DNA of 64,000 nt from Gammaproteobacteria bacterium (GTDB lineage: Bacteria; Pseudomonadota; Gammaproteobacteria; Pseudomonadales; UBA5518). Below are positions 1-7,027 of this stretch, piece by piece. The notes beneath the pieces are model-generated. The model saw only the letters and a program-made list of their open reading frames with translations. It made no database searches and was not told the origin of the DNA. The stretch lies in NCBI GenBank assembly GCA_016705365.1, contig JADIYI010000008.1:1240001-1304000 (forward strand). Reading direction: 5' to 3'. The translations under genes were made by a program, and so were the position numbers. Numbering within the stretch: the first letter of the stretch is position 1; every line of letters begins with the position of its first letter.

Positions 1-635
1 CGCGGTTCGCGCTGCAGCACGCCGGGGCGAAAGCGCTGGCGATAAAGCTCCACGATGCGCGGATCGAATTGCGGGTTGATGAACAATGCCACGCTGTAGG
101 GCAGGCCGAGTTCGGCCGCGAGCAGTGCGCTGTCCGCGCTGGTGCCGAGCACCCAGACCGGGATCGATCCGTACGGCGTCGGCCCCACGCGCGGCTTGAA
201 GTCGGGGCTCCACAACGCCTCGGTCAGGGTTTTCACCAGCTGCGGGAAGCGTTCGAATTTCGGGCGTCCGTCAGTAGCCAGCGCGATTGCCGCGTTCATG
301 TCCGCGCCCGGTGCACGGCCCACGCCGAGATCCACCCGTCCGGGATACAGGTTCGACAACACCGCAAAGTTCTCTGCCACCTTGTAGGCGCTGTAATGCG
401 GCAGCATCACGCCGCCCGAGCCGATGCGGATGCTGTGGGTCGCGGCGCCGATTGCCGCCAGCAGCACCTCGGGCGAACTGCCCGCGATCACCGGTGAATC
501 GTGATGTTCCGATACCCAGATGCGGGCATAGCCGAGCTGCTCCACGAAGCGCGCGAGTTGCAGCGTTTCGGCAAGCGCGGTGCGGGCGTCGCTGCCGGCG
601 CGGACGATGGACTGGTCGAGAACGGAAAGCTGCAT
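1..635 (-). CDS. LLM-class flavin-dependent oxidoreductase (MsnO8-like), 3' end cut by window edge
   Basis: This reads as the N-terminal ~211 residues of a bacterial-luciferase-like monooxygenase, a TIM-barrel family that uses reduced flavin. The protein starts MQLSVLDQS and then shows the family blocks WVSEHHD (about residue 40), IRIGSGGVMLPHYSA (about 70-85) and RVDLGVGRAPG (about 95-105). The ATG is at 633-635, and the frame stays open to the window edge, so the C-terminus lies outside. The order of blocks fits the small LLM group often called YhbW/MsnO8. The substrate cannot be inferred. It is divergent from the MBL-fold gene at 841, with about 200 bp between them, so the two probably have back-to-back promoters. 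Confidence 0.85.
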   Translation of the reverse strand, partial: MQLSVLDQSIVRAGSDARTALAETLQLARFVEQLGYARIWVSEHHDSPVIAGSSPEVLLAAIGAATHSIRIGSGGVMLPHYSAYKVAENFAVLSNLYPGRVDLGVGRAPGADMNAAIALATDGRPKFERFPQLVKTLTEALWSPDFKPRVGPTPYGSIPVWVLGTSADSALLAAELGLPYSVALFINPQFDPRIVELYRQRFRPGVLQREP

Positions 636-840
636 CGGGTCTGTACCTGGATCGTGAGCGAGGGCGGGTTTGTGCGGCCGCGCCGTGGCGGCCGGCGCAA
701 GAGCATAATGAGGTGCGCACGGCGCGGTGATCAAGACTATTTGATCCGCAACGGCGCACAGCGCACGGCTTATGTGAAAAACTGCCCGCCAGCGCACGGC
801 GGAGCGCTGTTCACGTACTTTTCCATAGTTGGAGGCACCG

Positions 841-2100
841 ATGGATATCGTCAGGCAACTGGTCGAGAGCCGACCGGATTTTTTCGCGAACCGATTCGCG
901 CATCTCGAACGGGCGGCGCGGATCAACGATTTCATCCATGCCTCGCCGGGCTCGACCTGGGCGTACATGCTGCTGACCGAGGCGGGACGCATCATCATCA
1001 ACACCGGTCTCGGCATCGAAGCGGCGATCCACAAGAAAGCCTTCGATGCAGTCTGTGCCGGCCCCACGCCGTATATCGTGTTGCTGCAGGGGCACGTGGA
1101 TCATCTCGGCGGTGTGAACCGGTTTCGCGAGCCCGGCACCCGGCTCATCGCCCAGCGCAACAACGCGGCGTGCCAGCGCGATGACGAGCGCATCCGCCCG
1201 CTGCGCCAGCGCCAGTCCTCGATCTGGTTTGGCGAGCAGATCAAGGATATGGCCCGGCTGGCGGGCCAGCCGGGGGCGGACTTTCACCAGGACCAGCCGT
1301 TGCCGGATATCAGTTTCGATGACCGGCTCGAACTCGAACTCGGAGGGCTCAACCTCGAACTGCTGTCGGTGCCAGGCGGTGAAACCATCGACAGCTGCGC
1401 GCTGTGGCTGCCCGAGCACGGAATCGTGTTCAGCGGCAACATGTTCGGGCCGCTGTTCCCGCATTTCCCGAATTTCAACACCATCCGCGGCGATCGCTAC
1501 CGTTTCGTGGAACCCTACCTGGAGTCGCTCGCGCGGGTGCGTGCGCTCGAACCCGAGATGCTGATCCCCGGCCGCTTCGAGCCGGTGGTGGGCAGGGAAC
1601 TGATCCGCAGCTGCCTCGACCGGCTCGAGGCGGCGGTCCGCCATGTTCACGAGGCAACGCTGGAGGGAATGAACCGGGGCACGGATATCTGGACCCTGAT
1701 GCGCACCATCGACTTGCCCGAATCGCTGTATGTCGGACAGGGCTACGGCAAGGTGAGCTGGTGCGTGCGCACGATCTGGGAGAGTTATATGGGCTGGTTC
1801 AAGGCCGAGGCCACCAGCGAACTCTATCCCACGCAGCCGCGCGAGATCCATGCCGAACTGGTGGCACTTGCCGGCATCGATGCGGTACTCGCGCGCGGCA
1901 GCGAAAAACTCGATGCGGGTGACCCCGAGGCCGCCTGTCTGTTTGCCGAGGCGGCGCTGGCGCAGGACCCTCACAACAACATGGCCCTGCAACTGTCGCT
2001 CGCCGCGCATCGGGCGCTGCTGGCGCGCTCGGGCGCGAAAAACTTCTGGGAGACCGGGTGGCTGAAGAACGAGATTGCCCGGTTGGAGCGCATGCTCTAG
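841..2100 (+). CDS. MBL-fold metallo-hydrolase, alkyl-sulfatase-like
   Basis: A protein of 419 residues with an N-terminal metallo-beta-lactamase fold (about 30-235) followed by an alkyl-sulfatase dimerisation-like region (about 240-419). That region is recognisable from YGKVSWCVRTIWESYMGWF and the closing NFWETGW. The metal motif is LQGHVDHLGG. The family usually has HxHxDH, so the first His is replaced by Gln, while the later HVDH is intact. PGGETIDS takes the place of the next metal-ligand loop. An upstream TTG at 829 is in frame, but GGAG at 831-834 sits 6 nt before the ATG at 841, so 841 is the better start. The likely role is hydrolysis of an ester or thioester; sulfatase activity is uncertain because of the altered ligand. 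Confidence 0.8.
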   Translation: MDIVRQLVESRPDFFANRFAHLERAARINDFIHASPGSTWAYMLLTEAGRIIINTGLGIEAAIHKKAFDAVCAGPTPYIVLLQGHVDHLGGVNRFREPGTRLIAQRNNAACQRDDERIRPLRQRQSSIWFGEQIKDMARLAGQPGADFHQDQPLPDISFDDRLELELGGLNLELLSVPGGETIDSCALWLPEHGIVFSGNMFGPLFPHFPNFNTIRGDRYRFVEPYLESLARVRALEPEMLIPGRFEPVVGRELIRSCLDRLEAAVRHVHEATLEGMNRGTDIWTLMRTIDLPESLYVGQGYGKVSWCVRTIWESYMGWFKAEATSELYPTQPREIHAELVALAGIDAVLARGSEKLDAGDPEAACLFAEAALAQDPHNNMALQLSLAAHRALLARSGAKNFWETGWLKNEIARLERML

Positions 2101-2382
2101 TTCGTGGACCCACGCGAACCCGCTCACAATTGGGAAGCTCACAAGTCCGATCGAGACAACCCGGATTCAGCGTTCAGCCGGGGATGCCCAGCGCAGAGGG
2201 CGATTTCGGCAACGTCCCTGCCGAGCGCAAGACAAACGCTCCTCGCCTTGAATACGCTGCACCGTTTCAGCTTGGCGATCAGGCAACCGCTTGTGCTTGT
2301 AACGGGTTGCAAAGCTCACCGTGGCAACCGCACGAAAGCAAGCCAATGGCGCCGGAGAGTCGGAAAACGAACGGGGGAAAAG

Positions 2383-2459
2383 TGGTAGCGACGGGTGGAC
2401 TTGAACCACCGACCCCAGCATTATGAATGCTGTGCTCTAACCAGCTGAGCTACGTCGCC
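2383..2459 (-). tRNA. tRNA-Met (CAU), elongator type
   Basis: The reverse complement folds as a full cloverleaf. The acceptor stem is GGCGACG/CGTCGCT (first pair G-U), the D arm contains AGCTCAG, and the anticodon stem CAGCA/TGCTG encloses loop TTCATAA with anticodon CAT. The T arm contains GGTTCAAGT, and CCA is encoded at 2383-2385. It resembles elongator tRNA-Met and lacks the unpaired first base of initiator tRNA. The gene is complete and keeps its own promoter, so the island to its right has not disrupted it. Confidence 0.96.
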
Positions 2460-2470
2460 ACGGGGCCGCA

Positions 2471-2499
2471 ATTCTGCGGATTCGGGTCCGAGGTGTCAA
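2471..2499 (-). promoter_or_regulatory. sigma-70 promoter of tRNA-Met
   Basis: On the minus strand a perfect -35 box TTGACA (2494-2499) is followed by a 17-nt spacer and a -10 box CAGAAT (2471-2476, 4 of 6 consensus bases). A GC-rich discriminator precedes the tRNA 5' end 11 nt downstream, as is usual for stringently controlled stable-RNA promoters. Because this promoter belongs to the host, the left island junction must lie to its right. Confidence 0.7.
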
Positions 2500-2589
2500 T
2501 GTGCAAACTTGCGTCTTCACTGCATGGCGCAACCGGGATGCTGAGCTCCGCGGTCAGGGTCTGCAGTTGCCACGACTCACGTTTCCAGG

Positions 2590-4983
2590 TTACGCCGGCT
2601 CCATATACAGATAGCGCTGAAACCCACTGAACACCTTTCCGATCTGTTCCGGCCTGCCCAGGTCGGCCACCGCATCCGGAAGCGAGTCGTGATACTTCAA
2701 CTTCAGCAGCGGCGTCAGCTTCGCCTGATCCAGTTCCTCCACCCCGATCGCCACATAGTGCGACAGCACGAAATCGAGGAACACCTTCTGCCTCGGGTTG
2801 AAGACCTCGCTGATGACCGCCATCGCACGATCCACCCGTTCTTCGCGGGTGAGCGGTTCCAGGGCATAGGCCACATGCGCCAGCACATCGAACAGGTCGC
2901 TCTTCTCCGCGTCGATGATCTTCTGCATCTCGGCGAGCTGGTCCTTGCCGAAGCCTTTCTCGGCCAGGCCTTCCAGCAGCTTGCGGCGGGTATCCGGCGC
3001 GCTCCAGAGCTCCCGCAGTTCGTCTTCGTCGGTGAAGAAATCGGGCAGCTTGCCGAACAGCGCCTCCATGAACTGCTGCGCCGACATCGGTGTGCCATCC
3101 GGGTGCCAGAAGCTGGTGACCACCATGTGCTGAATCGTGCGCGACTTGCCATCAGCCAGCTTCACCTTCGCTTTCTTCTTGCAGACGCAGGGACGCTGAC
3201 CACACTTCAGACACGGGTCTTTCGCGCATTCACAGGGCGACTTGCCGCAGAGATAACAAAGCGGTGGCGGCTCCTTGAAGCAAAGGCACGGCGCCGAATG
3301 GCACTTCTCGCAAATCTCCGGCTCAATCGGCTCACCATCCCATTCCGGGTCGCTGAAATGATGATACGCCTTCACGAAGTCGTGGATCGTGAAGTAGTCC
3401 TTGCCGTCATAGAGCCGGGTGCCGCGCCCGATGATCTGCTTGAACTCGATCATCGAGTTCACCGGCCGCAGCAGCACGATGTTGCGCACGTTCCGCGCAT
3501 CCACCCCGGTCGAGAGTTTCTGCGACGTGGTCAGGATGGTCGGAATGTGCTTCTCGTTGTCCTGAAAATCCCGCAGCCATTGTTCGCCCAAGGCCCCATC
3601 GTTGGCCGTCACCCGATGGCAATAGTTCGGGTCGGTGCCGGTCTTGATCTGGTTGATCAGATCGCGGATCGCCAGGGCATGATCCTGCGTCGCGCAGAAC
3701 ACCAGCGTCTTTTCCCGCTGGTCGATCAGTGACATGAAAATCTCGACGCGCTTCTTCTCGCGCGCCTTGATCTCGATGATCTTGTTGAAGTCGCTTTCCT
3801 CGTAGCGTTTACCGGCCTCGACCTCGCCTTCCACCACAGTGTCGTCTGGCGTATAGACATACTCGTCGAGGCTGGTCGTAATCTGCTTGACGCGGAATGG
3901 GGTCAGGAAGCCATCGTTGATGCCGTCCTTGAGCGAATAGATGAACACCGGCTCGCCGAAGTAGGCATAGGTATCGACGTTGTCCTTGCGTTTCGGGGTG
4001 GCGGTCAGGCCAAGCTGCACGGCCGGCGCAAAGTAGTCGAGGATGCCGCGCCAGTTGCTTTCGTCGTTGGCCCCGCCCCGATGGCATTCGTCGATGACGA
4101 TGAAATCGAAGAAATCCGGCGGATACTCGCCGAAATAAGGCGAGGGGTGACCGTCCCTTTGTGGCCCGCTCATAAAAGTCTGGAAGATGGTGAAGAAGAT
4201 GCTGCCGTTCTTCGGCACCTTGCCCTTCTTGCGGATATCGGCCGGGTCGATTCGCACCAGCGCCTTGTCATCGAAGGCTGAAAAGGCGTTGTAGGCCTGG
4301 TCGGCCAGAATGTTGCGGTCCGCCAGAAACAGGATGCGCGGTCGCCGCGTCGGTTCGCCCTCGTTCTTCCCGTCGGCCAGATTCCACCGGCTCTGGAACA
4401 ACTTCCAGGCGATCTGGAAAGCAATGAAGGTTTTTCCGGTGCCGGTCGCCAGCGTCAGCAGGATGCGCTCCTGCCCGGCCGCAATGGCTGCCAGCACTCG
4501 CTCGATGGCGATGTCCTGATAGTAGCGCCCCTGAAAGAATCCGCCCTTGTCCTCGAACGGCACGGACGCAAAGCGATCCCGCCAGGCACTCTTGCTGACG
4601 AAGGTGCGCTTCCACAACTCCTCGGGTGACGGGAAGGCGGCAATTTCGCCTTCCACCGCCGTCTGCATGTCGATGCCGTAGATGCCCTGCCCGTTGCTGG
4701 CGTAGGTGAAGCGCAGCGCCAGCTTGCCGGCGTAGTCCTTGGCCTGTGCGACGCCCTCGGTCAGCGCCTTGTCCCACGCCTTGGCCTCGACCACTGCCAG
4801 CTTGGTATTGCGGTATTCCAGAACGTAGTCGGCAGTGAGCGGCTTGCCGCGCTTGCCCGCCCCTTCCAGGCGCCCGAGCGTGATCGGATACTCGCGCCGG
4901 ATGCGGCTGCCGTCGACCGCGCCCCAGCCTGCCGCAGCGAGGGCCGGATCGATGTGCTCGGCGCGAGTTTCAGCTTCGTTCAT
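2590..4983 (-). CDS. hsdR: Type I restriction enzyme R subunit (helicase/nuclease, EcoEI-like)
   Basis: A protein of 797 residues. The N-terminal nuclease region includes LAVVEAKAW (about residue 62-70), a PD-(D/E)xK-type ExK core. It is followed by a superfamily 2 helicase with Walker A LATGTGKT (about 178-185), DECH (about 298) and the motif VI region QIIGRGTRL (about 515-523). The C-terminus looks like the EcoEI R C-terminal domain. The subunit drives ATP-dependent DNA translocation and cleavage in complex with HsdM and HsdS. An unusual Cys-rich stretch (about residues 553-606, 3166-3323) holds repeated CxxC and CxC pairs and looks like a zinc-binding insert. The ATG overlaps the stop of the upstream fic gene (ATGA), so the two are translationally coupled. 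Confidence 0.93.
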   Translation of the reverse strand: MNEAETRAEHIDPALAAAGWGAVDGSRIRREYPITLGRLEGAGKRGKPLTADYVLEYRNTKLAVVEAKAWDKALTEGVAQAKDYAGKLALRFTYASNGQGIYGIDMQTAVEGEIAAFPSPEELWKRTFVSKSAWRDRFASVPFEDKGGFFQGRYYQDIAIERVLAAIAAGQERILLTLATGTGKTFIAFQIAWKLFQSRWNLADGKNEGEPTRRPRILFLADRNILADQAYNAFSAFDDKALVRIDPADIRKKGKVPKNGSIFFTIFQTFMSGPQRDGHPSPYFGEYPPDFFDFIVIDECHRGGANDESNWRGILDYFAPAVQLGLTATPKRKDNVDTYAYFGEPVFIYSLKDGINDGFLTPFRVKQITTSLDEYVYTPDDTVVEGEVEAGKRYEESDFNKIIEIKAREKKRVEIFMSLIDQREKTLVFCATQDHALAIRDLINQIKTGTDPNYCHRVTANDGALGEQWLRDFQDNEKHIPTILTTSQKLSTGVDARNVRNIVLLRPVNSMIEFKQIIGRGTRLYDGKDYFTIHDFVKAYHHFSDPEWDGEPIEPEICEKCHSAPCLCFKEPPPLCYLCGKSPCECAKDPCLKCGQRPCVCKKKAKVKLADGKSRTIQHMVVTSFWHPDGTPMSAQQFMEALFGKLPDFFTDEDELRELWSAPDTRRKLLEGLAEKGFGKDQLAEMQKIIDAEKSDLFDVLAHVAYALEPLTREERVDRAMAVISEVFNPRQKVFLDFVLSHYVAIGVEELDQAKLTPLLKLKYHDSLPDAVADLGRPEQIGKVFSGFQRYLYMEPA

Positions 4984-5987
4984 GCGTTCTTCAATACATA
5001 GCGGCCGGTCTTGTTGCCGCCGACCTTTTCGACCACGCCGGCATCCAGCAGCGGGCGCAGCAAATCCATCGCCCCTTGCCGCGACACGTCCAGCGCTGCC
5101 CAGATCTCTGACGGTGCCATGCCGCCGTGATCACGCAACAGATGCAGCAGTTGTTCCTGGCGTGGACGCAAAATCAGCTTCTCGGCGGAACCCACCTGCA
5201 CGGTTTGAATTCGCAGCCAGACCCGTTCCAGCGTTTGGCGCAATCCCGCCGCGCAATACTCCAGCCATGCGCTCAAATCATCCCCGGCCTCGGGCACGCC
5301 TTGCAACGCCGCATAGTAGGCGGGCCGATCCTCCCAGTAGTACTCGTCCACGGCAAAGATGTGATGCGTGTCGAAGCCTCGCCGGTAGAGTTCCCACAGC
5401 GCCAGCGCGCGCCCGGTACGGCCGTTGCCATCGGCGAAGGGATGGATCGCCTCGAAGCGGTAATGCAGGATCGCCGAACTCAGTACGGGCGAGAGCTTTG
5501 CCGCCGCGCCATTCCACCATTCCAGCAACTCGAACATCAGCCCCGAAACCGCATCGGATGGTGGCGGACGGTATTGCCCGACGCGAACGTTGATCATTCG
5601 GTACTTCCCGGCCTCGCCCTGGTCCATTACCTCGCCGGCCAGAATTCGGTGCAGTTCGAGAATATCCGTATGGCCGGTCTTCTTTTTGCCCGCATGCCTT
5701 TCCACGTAGCGCAGCCCGGCGAAATAATTGATCACCTCGCGCTTGGGCCGGGCGCCGGGAGTGGAAAGTTCGCGTCCTTCTTCCAGCGCACGCACCTGTT
5801 CGAGCGTCAGCGGGTTCCCCTCAATGGCGGTCGAGGCGTGGACGTTGCGGGTCCGGGTGTCTTTTTGCAGGGCGGGAATCCAAGCCAGATCCACCACCGC
5901 ATTCTGGATGCGCTCACGCAACGCCGCCACCTGCTCGACTTGCGCCAGCAGGGCCGGGGTGATGGTGAACGAAGGGACATAGGCCAT
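4980..5987 (-). CDS. Fic/DOC family protein with C-terminal winged helix
   Basis: A protein of 335 residues with the complete Fic active-site motif HPFADGNGRTGR (about residues 183-194). Fic enzymes use its His to transfer AMP or another nucleotide part onto target hydroxyl groups. An N-terminal autoinhibitory motif of the (S/T)xxxE(G/N) type is present as STAIEGN (52-58), so this is a class II-like self-inhibited Fic. The last ~70 residues (LRDHGGMAPSEIW...DVSRQGAMDLL) look like a winged-helix DNA-binding domain, which suggests a regulatory role. The stop codon overlaps the hsdR ATG. Three TTGACT-containing repeats lie just upstream. It may regulate, or modify a component of, the restriction system; the target is unknown. 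Confidence 0.9.
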   Translation of the reverse strand: MAYVPSFTITPALLAQVEQVAALRERIQNAVVDLAWIPALQKDTRTRNVHASTAIEGNPLTLEQVRALEEGRELSTPGARPKREVINYFAGLRYVERHAGKKKTGHTDILELHRILAGEVMDQGEAGKYRMINVRVGQYRPPPSDAVSGLMFELLEWWNGAAAKLSPVLSSAILHYRFEAIHPFADGNGRTGRALALWELYRRGFDTHHIFAVDEYYWEDRPAYYAALQGVPEAGDDLSAWLEYCAAGLRQTLERVWLRIQTVQVGSAEKLILRPRQEQLLHLLRDHGGMAPSEIWAALDVSRQGAMDLLRPLLDAGVVEKVGGNKTGRYVLKNA

Positions 5988-6016
5988 GACGGCAGCCTAA
6001 GTAAAAGCCGATAATC

Positions 6017-6046
6017 AGTCAAGTATCAGTCAAGTTATGAGTCAAG
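6017..6046. promoter_or_regulatory. Three AGTCAAG repeats (TTGACT on minus strand) upstream of fic-hsdR
   Basis: The heptamer AGTCAAG occurs at 6017-6023, 6028-6034 and 6040-6046, at 11- and 12-bp spacing (one helical turn), 30-60 bp before the fic ATG. Read on the minus strand each copy contains TTGACT, a near-consensus -35 box. The array could be tandem -35 boxes, operator half-sites on one face of the helix, or both. No strong -10 box could be fixed. Confidence 0.5.
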
Positions 6047-6082
6047 CCGAGTTGAAAGTCGGCGCTGGCAGGACGGCGGGAT

Positions 6083-6508
6083 TTAGGATTTCTTCGTCAC
6101 CTTGCGCGGCGGCACCTTTCCCGGCGGCAGGAAGTTGTCACCCGTCACCACCGATTTGCCGGTTTTCGCCTCCAGCGCCTTGCGCGCCTGCTTGGCGATC
6201 GCGCCGCCCTTGGTGGCGGCGTCGGTGTTTTCGGCCAATCCGGTGGCCTCGTCCGTCTCGGCAATCTGGCGTGTCGACAACTCCGCCAGCGCCGTGAAAA
6301 TCAGTCGGTTACAGTTTGTAACCGACTGACTGCCTTCCTTGACCAGTCGGTTTTTCAGCACCTTCCAATAGTTTCGGGCTGCCTGATAGTCCGGCTGCTG
6401 GGTAAGCACCTGCATGATGTCGACCACAGAGAACCACCAAGTCTCGGTTTCCTCGTCATAGACGCGGCGGATGGCTTGAGTCTCGAAGAATGCAGGTTGT
6501 ACCGACAT
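6083..6508 (-). pseudogene. BRO-N/DinD-like protein with an internal in-frame deletion
   Basis: The reading frame is intact (141 aa), but the protein joins two ends of a longer family. Residues 1-68 match the N-terminal BRO domain (FETQAIRRVYDEETETWWFS, then NYWKVLKNRL and VTNCNRL). Residues 69-141 match the far C-terminal part of the same ~280-residue proteins (IFTALAELSTRQIAET, then KTGKSVVT). About 140 residues between them are missing. The join lies at a 12-bp inverted repeat (6301-6329). Such proteins are common beside type I restriction genes and in DNA-damage-inducible loci. Whether the short form still functions is unknown; I treat it as a deleted gene. Confidence 0.7.
6301..6329. repeat. 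Perfect 12-bp inverted repeat with 5-nt loop
   Basis: TCAGTCGGTTAC (6301-6312) and its exact reverse complement (6318-6329) are separated by AGTTT. The repeat lies inside the BRO-N gene exactly where the two homologous parts are joined. It may mark the deletion event. Confidence 0.75.
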
Positions 6509-6519
6509 GGGATGATTCC

Positions 6520-6631
6520 TTAGAGTTGCCCACTGAAGGCTTGGTGCAGGAGGGATTTTTTCAGGTTGTCGAGGGCGACCAGCTTTTGCTGGTAGAGGGA
6601 TTCGAGGCGTTGGGTTCTGGCATGGTTCATG
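6520..6631 (-). pseudogene. 3' remnant of a second hsdS gene
   Basis: About 36 codons encode the terminal coiled helix of a type I specificity subunit, ending SLLHQAFSGQL and a TAA at 6520-6522. The last ~95 nt are nearly the same as the 3' end of the hsdS gene at 8836-8940, with the same AFSGQL ending. Nothing else of an hsdS gene precedes it, because the sequence changes to unrelated DNA above about 6631. It is a leftover of a duplicated or recombined hsdS. The two copies form a direct repeat about 2.3 kb apart. Confidence 0.75.
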
Positions 6632-6725
6632 GTGCGCCCGGGTTTGCCTTAAAGCACTTAGTTAATTGATATAAAAGCAATTTTTAATGCGTCGCCGGTC
6701 AGGCTGGGTTTGCGTTAAAGCACTC

Positions 6726-7020
6726 TCAAACCCAAAACGGCAGGTAGCGGGCATAGCGGGTCGAGCTGGTTTCCGACTCGTCTGCCTTGATCGCACCTGC
6801 GTCCTTGGCCGCACCGATCACCAGCGAAACCGTTGCCGCCTTCGACTCCGGCATGCCGTAGGCCGAAGCGCTCTCGCAGCGACTGGTTCGACATGCGCCG
6901 GTTGCTCACATACATCAGGCAGCAATGCTGATAACACGCCCGAACCCGGTCGGTCTTGCTCATCGCAGCAAAGTCCTGATGGGCATTTTGACCTTCACTT
7001 CGACTGCTGCCGGTAAAGGT
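6726..7020 (-). pseudogene. C-terminal remnant of an AlbA_2/RecG-like ATP-binding protein, frameshifted
   Basis: On the minus strand one frame reads SKTDRVRACYQHC, then MSNQSLRERFG. The next frame continues MPESKAATVSLVIGAAKDAG and then RYLPFW, with a stop at 6726-6728. Together this is the typical C-terminal winged-helix end of AlbA_2 (Schlafen-like DNA-binding) ATPases, which usually end in a YVPFW-like motif. The two frames are separated by what looks like a 7-nt insertion that repeats the GGC context at about 6878-6885. The rest of the gene (about 400 residues) is absent here. Confidence 0.65.
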
Positions 7021-7027
7021 GCGCTCA

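Noticed and set aside
2383..2459. tRNA-Met as the island's attachment site
   Set aside because: P4-like integrases use the tRNA 3' end and usually lie beside it. Here the island is on the 5' side behind an intact promoter, the integrase is at the far end, and no repeat of the tRNA 3' end was found near 27.4 kb.
2461..2589. Small protein gene between tRNA-Met and hsdR
   Set aside because: The only frame (from 2427) starts inside the tRNA; the stretch carries the tRNA promoter and the island junction.
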